This document shows positions 7,083-11,171 of a DNA stretch of 11,171 nt, one piece after another. The notes under the pieces are model-generated. The model did not search any database, was not told where the DNA came from, and was given only the letters and a program-made list of their open reading frames with translations. The translations under genes were made by a program, and so were the position numbers. Numbering within the stretch: the stretch's first letter is position 1; every line of letters starts with the position of its first letter. The stretch is taken from NCBI GenBank assembly GCA_021154065.1, contig JAJKJG010000098.1:1-11171 (forward strand). Direction: 5' to 3'. This stretch comes from Methylobacterium sp. Its GTDB lineage: Bacteria; Pseudomonadota; Alphaproteobacteria; Rhizobiales; Beijerinckiaceae.

Positions 7083-7877
7083 CTACCCCTTTACCATCCA
7101 CTCGTGCGCCGGGTCGTTGCGGAAACGCCAGATCCGGCGCGGGCCGGCCATGACGTTCAGGTAGTAGAGCCGGTAGCCGTGCGGCGCGCCGACCGGGTGG
7201 TAGCCCCGCGGCACGAGCACGACGTCGCGGTCCTCGACCGCCATCGTCTCGTCGAGCGAGCGGTCGTCGGTGTAGACGCGCTGGACGGCGTAGCCCTGGG
7301 CCGGGTCGAGGCGGTGGTAATAGGTCTCCTCGAGGAGCGACTCGTCCGGCAGCGCGTCGCGGTCATGCTTGTGCGGCGGATAGCTCGACCAGTGGCCCGG
7401 CGGCGTGATGACCTCGACGACGAGGAGGCTGTGCGCCGGCTCGGTCTCGGGCAGGATGTTCTGGACGTGGCGGGTGTTCGTGCCGGAGCCGCGCGTGAGA
7501 CTCTCGATCGTGTCCGGCCCGATGAGCCGCGCCGCGTGGGCGCCGCCGCCCGGGCCCGAGCAGACGGCAAGCTCAAGCGCGGTCGTTGCCGCGGCGCGCC
7601 AGGTCGAGCCCGCCGGCACGTAGACCGAGGACGGCTTGCCCTCGAAGGGCGACATCCGGCCGCCGATCTCCCCGAAGCTCTTGCCGTCGACCTCGACCCG
7701 CGCCTTGCCGGCGACGAGGACGAGGCAAGCCTCGCGCTCGCCGGTCGCGGCGGATGCCGCTTCCCCGGCCGCGAGCCTGTGGACCTCGAATCCGACATAG
7801 GTCCAGCCGGCGCTCTTGGGCGTCACCCGGTGGATGCGGCCGCGTTCGGCGGCGGGCTTGAGGAGGAGGTTGGACAT
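7083..7877 (-). CDS. iolB: 5-deoxy-glucuronate isomerase (IolB)
   Basis: IolB converts 5-deoxy-D-glucuronate to 2-deoxy-5-keto-D-gluconate in the cytoplasmic myo-inositol degradation pathway, the step after the IolD hydrolase. The 264-aa product has the expected length and the two-cupin layout of the KduI/IolB family. The metal site is visible in SSYPPHKHD (residues 164-172, His169 and His171), LEETYYHR (182-189) and VPRGYHPVGAPHGYRLYYLN (222-241), with His227 as a further probable ligand. The N-terminal cupin covers roughly residues 20-110. The ATG at 7877 has AGGAG at a 6-nt spacing, a good ribosome-binding site. It is the last gene of iolD-iolE-iolB and is followed at once by an intrinsic terminator. 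A repeat-filled gap of 188 nt separates it from iolE. Confidence 0.96.
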   Translation of the reverse strand: MSNLLLKPAAERGRIHRVTPKSAGWTYVGFEVHRLAAGEAASAATGEREACLVLVAGKARVEVDGKSFGEIGGRMSPFEGKPSSVYVPAGSTWRAAATTALELAVCSGPGGGAHAARLIGPDTIESLTRGSGTNTRHVQNILPETEPAHSLLVVEVITPPGHWSSYPPHKHDRDALPDESLLEETYYHRLDPAQGYAVQRVYTDDRSLDETMAVEDRDVVLVPRGYHPVGAPHGYRLYYLNVMAGPRRIWRFRNDPAHEWMVKG

Positions 7878-7927
7878 CGTCGACTCCTACTCGCCGAAGG
7901 CTAGCGGATGAGGGGCTGGCTCGACAG

Positions 7928-8062
7928 GGTGCGTCCTTCGAGGCTCGCTTGCGCTCGCACCTCAGGATGAGGATATGGGAGGTTGGCCCAAACGGCTGCC
8001 GGGCCAAACACAAATCTCCTCATGCTGAGGTGCGAGCGTAGCGAGCCTCGAAGCACGCACGC
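7928..8062. repeat. Palindromic repeat locus 4, between iolE and iolB
   Basis: This is an inverted pair of the main repeat. The left arm (7928-7973), read on the minus strand, is TCCTCATCCTGAGGTGCGA, module GCGCAAGCGA, then GCCTCGAAGGACGCACC. The right arm (8018-8060), plus strand, has TCCTCATGCTGAGGTGCGA, module GCGTAGCGA, GCCTCGAAGCACGCAC. The centre holds TTGGCCC (7983-7989) pairing with GGGCCAA (8001-8007). The remaining nucleotides up to the iolB start contain only its ribosome-binding site. Confidence 0.9.
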
Positions 8063-8065
8063 AGC

Positions 8066-8950
8066 TCACAGCAGCCCCGCCCCCGCAAGATAGCGCCTGA
8101 GGTTGGCGTAGCCCATCCTGGCATAGGTGAGGGGATGGGCCTTTTCCGGATCCTGCTCGGCCTCGACCACGGCCCAGCCCACGTCGCCCGAAAGCTCGGC
8201 AAGCACCGCCGGGTAATCGACGCAGCCGTCGCCCGGGACCGTGAACACGCCGGCGATCACCGCGTCGAGGAAGGAGAGGCGCGAGGCGGTGGCGCGCGCC
8301 ATCACCTCGGCGCGTACGTCCTTGGCGTGGAAATGCGAGATGCGGGAGCGATAGCGGCGGGCGAGCGCCGCCGGGTCGGCGCCCGCGAAGGTCGCGTGCC
8401 CGGTGTCGAGGAGGAGATGCACGGAGGGGCCGGTCGCCGCCATGAAGGCGTCGATGTCGGCTTCGGACTGGACCACCGTGCCCATGTGATGGTGGTACAC
8501 GAGCCGCAGCCCCTCGGCGAGAACGGCGTCGCCGACGGCGGTGATGCGGCGGCCGAACTCCGGCCATTCGCCGGGCCCGAGGACCGGCCGCTCGTCGAGC
8601 GGCGTCGCGCGGTCGCCATGGATCGCGTTCGACGTTTCGGCGAGGATCAACACCTTGCAGCCCATCGCCTTGAGGAGGGCGAGGTGAGGCCGCAGCGCCG
8701 CGAGCTCATCTTCGGCGGAGCGGGCCAAGAGCTCGGCCGAATGCCATCCGGAGACGAGGTCGAGGCCGAAGCGATCGAGCACCGCCGTCAGCGCCTTCGG
8801 CTCACGCGGGAACTTGTGGCCGAGCTCCATGCCTTCGAAGCCGGCCTCCTTCGCCTCGGCCAAGCAGGTCTCGAGGCTCGTCGCGCCGCCGAGCGAGCGC
8901 AGGTCGTCGTTCGACCAGCCGATCGGATTGGCGCCGATGCGGACGGTCAC
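8066..8950 (-). CDS. iolE: Myo-inosose-2 dehydratase (IolE)
   Basis: IolE dehydrates 2-keto-myo-inositol (scyllo-inosose) to 3D-trihydroxycyclohexane-1,2-dione, the second step of inositol degradation and the supplier of the IolD substrate. The 294-aa product matches the family length and is a xylose-isomerase-like TIM barrel. Typical segments are the N-terminal IGANPIGWSNDDL (5-17), YHHHMGTVVQ (152-161), LLLDTGHATFAG (179-190) with Asp182 and His185, HFHAKDVR (206-213), FTVPGDG (236-242) and VVEAEQDP (261-268). These contain the acidic and histidine residues expected to bind the divalent metal. The start is GTG at 8950, which gives the family N-terminus; the Shine-Dalgarno GGGGAGG ends 6 nt before it and is the 3' arm of a repeat hairpin. 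iolD lies upstream on the same strand across a 201-nt gap. Confidence 0.96.
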   Translation of the reverse strand: MTVRIGANPIGWSNDDLRSLGGATSLETCLAEAKEAGFEGMELGHKFPREPKALTAVLDRFGLDLVSGWHSAELLARSAEDELAALRPHLALLKAMGCKVLILAETSNAIHGDRATPLDERPVLGPGEWPEFGRRITAVGDAVLAEGLRLVYHHHMGTVVQSEADIDAFMAATGPSVHLLLDTGHATFAGADPAALARRYRSRISHFHAKDVRAEVMARATASRLSFLDAVIAGVFTVPGDGCVDYPAVLAELSGDVGWAVVEAEQDPEKAHPLTYARMGYANLRRYLAGAGLL

Positions 8951-8975
8951 CTTCTGCCTCCCCCTTGCGGGGAGG
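8951..8975 (-). promoter_or_regulatory. Ribosome-binding site of iolE embedded in a repeat hairpin
   Basis: On the minus strand the sequence is CCTCCCCGCAAGGGGGAGG followed by CAGAAG and the GTG start of iolE. CCTCCCC pairs with GGGGAGG across a GCAAG loop (7-bp stem, 8957-8975). The 3' arm is the only good Shine-Dalgarno sequence for iolE, so folding of the hairpin would hide it. That the site is a repeat end is seen directly; any regulatory effect is inferred. Confidence 0.7.
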
Positions 8976-9130
8976 CCGGACTCGGCCGAAGGCCGAGCCG
9001 GGTGGGGGTCGCGGGCGTAGAGCGCGGGATGATTTGATCAGGCGCCGCACCGGCGAGGGCGGGCACACCCTTGGCGGAGCGTTCTAGCCCCGCGACCCCC
9101 ACCCCTACCCCTCCCCGCAAGGGGGAGGGG
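8957..9130. repeat. Inverted repeat pair of a second family, between iolD and iolE
   Basis: The arms are 8957-9014 and 9087-9130 in opposite orientation. Both contain the hairpin CCTCCCCCTTGCGGGGAGG (or its complement) and GGGTGGGGGTCGCGGG. The left arm has the extra hairpin CTCGGCCGAAGGCCGAG (8981-8997) where the right arm has only a short AGGGGT-like stretch. Between the arms, CGCCG (9043-9047) pairs with CGGCG (9051-9055). This family differs from the main one in its flanks. No gene lies between iolD and iolE. Confidence 0.85.
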
Positions 9131-9151
9131 ATTCGCGTGTCGAGCTTTCCG

Positions 9152-10996
<1,845 letters not shown>

Positions 10997-11171
10997 GGCG
11001 CGCCCTACCTCGCCCCGCTTGCGGGGCGAGGCCGACTGGCGCCTGGGGCGCGAGCGGGTGAGGGGTCGTCGGGATTGAGGCTCAGCGGTCGATGCCCACT
11101 CAGGGCGAGGCCCTCTCCCGGCGCGCGGCGAGAGGCGTCATCGCCATGACCAGCCGGAGTTTGCTCGTCCC
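10997..11171. other. Upstream region of iolD, no clear gene
   Basis: These 175 nt contain the 11009-11030 hairpin, a GAGGGG-type stretch at about 11051-11066 and a CCTCTC/GAGAGG inverted repeat at about 11112-11134, all resembling repeat sequence. I see no convincing promoter. On the minus strand one frame is open from the right edge to a TGA at 11100-11102 and could be the last codons of an upstream gene, but its composition is repeat-like and too short to judge. Confidence 0.4.
11003..11030 (-). promoter_or_regulatory. Hairpin abutting the iolD ribosome-binding site
   Basis: Positions 11009-11030 form a perfect inverted repeat, CTCGCCCCGC against GCGGGGCGAG, separated by two bases (ten possible pairs). 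On the minus strand its 3' arm ends in GAG and is followed directly by GTAGGG and the iolD start. A GAGG at 11008-11011 falls partly within the stem, while AGGG at 11003-11006 is just outside it. The CCCCGCAAG core resembles the hairpin in front of iolE. Confidence 0.65.

Noticed and set aside
5291..7153. 620-aa open frame on the plus strand opposite the Na/Pi transporter
   Set aside because: Charged low-complexity composition and complete overlap with a clear membrane protein on the other strand.
11100..11171. 3' end of an upstream gene such as iolC
   Set aside because: The frame is open for only 23 codons to a TGA, another frame is open as well, and the sequence resembles repeat DNA; the window edge prevents a decision.

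Overview
The window is a very GC-rich, gene-dense piece of bacterial chromosome. Every credible gene lies on the minus strand, so transcription runs from right to left. The GC content, the rhizobial-type order iolD-iolE-iolB and the style of the intergenic palindromes suggest an alphaproteobacterium, probably Hyphomicrobiales (Rhizobiales). This placement rests on recognition, not on a search.

Right part (about 11171 to 7046): a piece of a myo-inositol catabolic operon. iolD (ThDP-dependent trihydroxycyclohexanedione hydrolase), iolE (inosose dehydratase) and iolB (5-deoxy-glucuronate isomerase) carry out consecutive or near-consecutive steps of the pathway. The run ends in a good intrinsic terminator just after iolB. 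The other steps (iolG, iolC, iolA and a regulator) are not in the window and may lie beyond the right edge.

Middle (about 7010 to 4546): a Na+/Pi-cotransporter family membrane protein with a PhoU-like cytoplasmic domain, then a small GIY-YIG nuclease-like protein whose C-terminal tail is translated from an intergenic-type palindromic repeat.

Left part (4549 to 1): a tightly packed ABC importer operon of the spermidine/iron/phosphonate (PotABCD-like) type. Its order is ATPase, periplasmic binding protein, permease, permease, second ATPase; the last gene is cut by the left edge. Start and stop codons overlap at several junctions. The substrate cannot be told from sequence alone.

The most unusual content is the repeats. 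Five loci carry palindromic arms, and a sixth has simpler hairpins. The main family has constant flanks (TCCTCATGCTGAGGTGCGA and GCCTCGAAGCACGCAC) around an exchangeable central module, usually in inverted pairs. A second family carries a CCCCGCAAG-type hairpin and lies in front of iolE, with a related hairpin in front of iolD; in iolE the hairpin arm itself is the Shine-Dalgarno sequence. A 16-nt hairpin module is shared between the two otherwise different families. No intergenic stretch exceeds 300 bases, and I found no tRNA, rRNA, CRISPR array or transposase.
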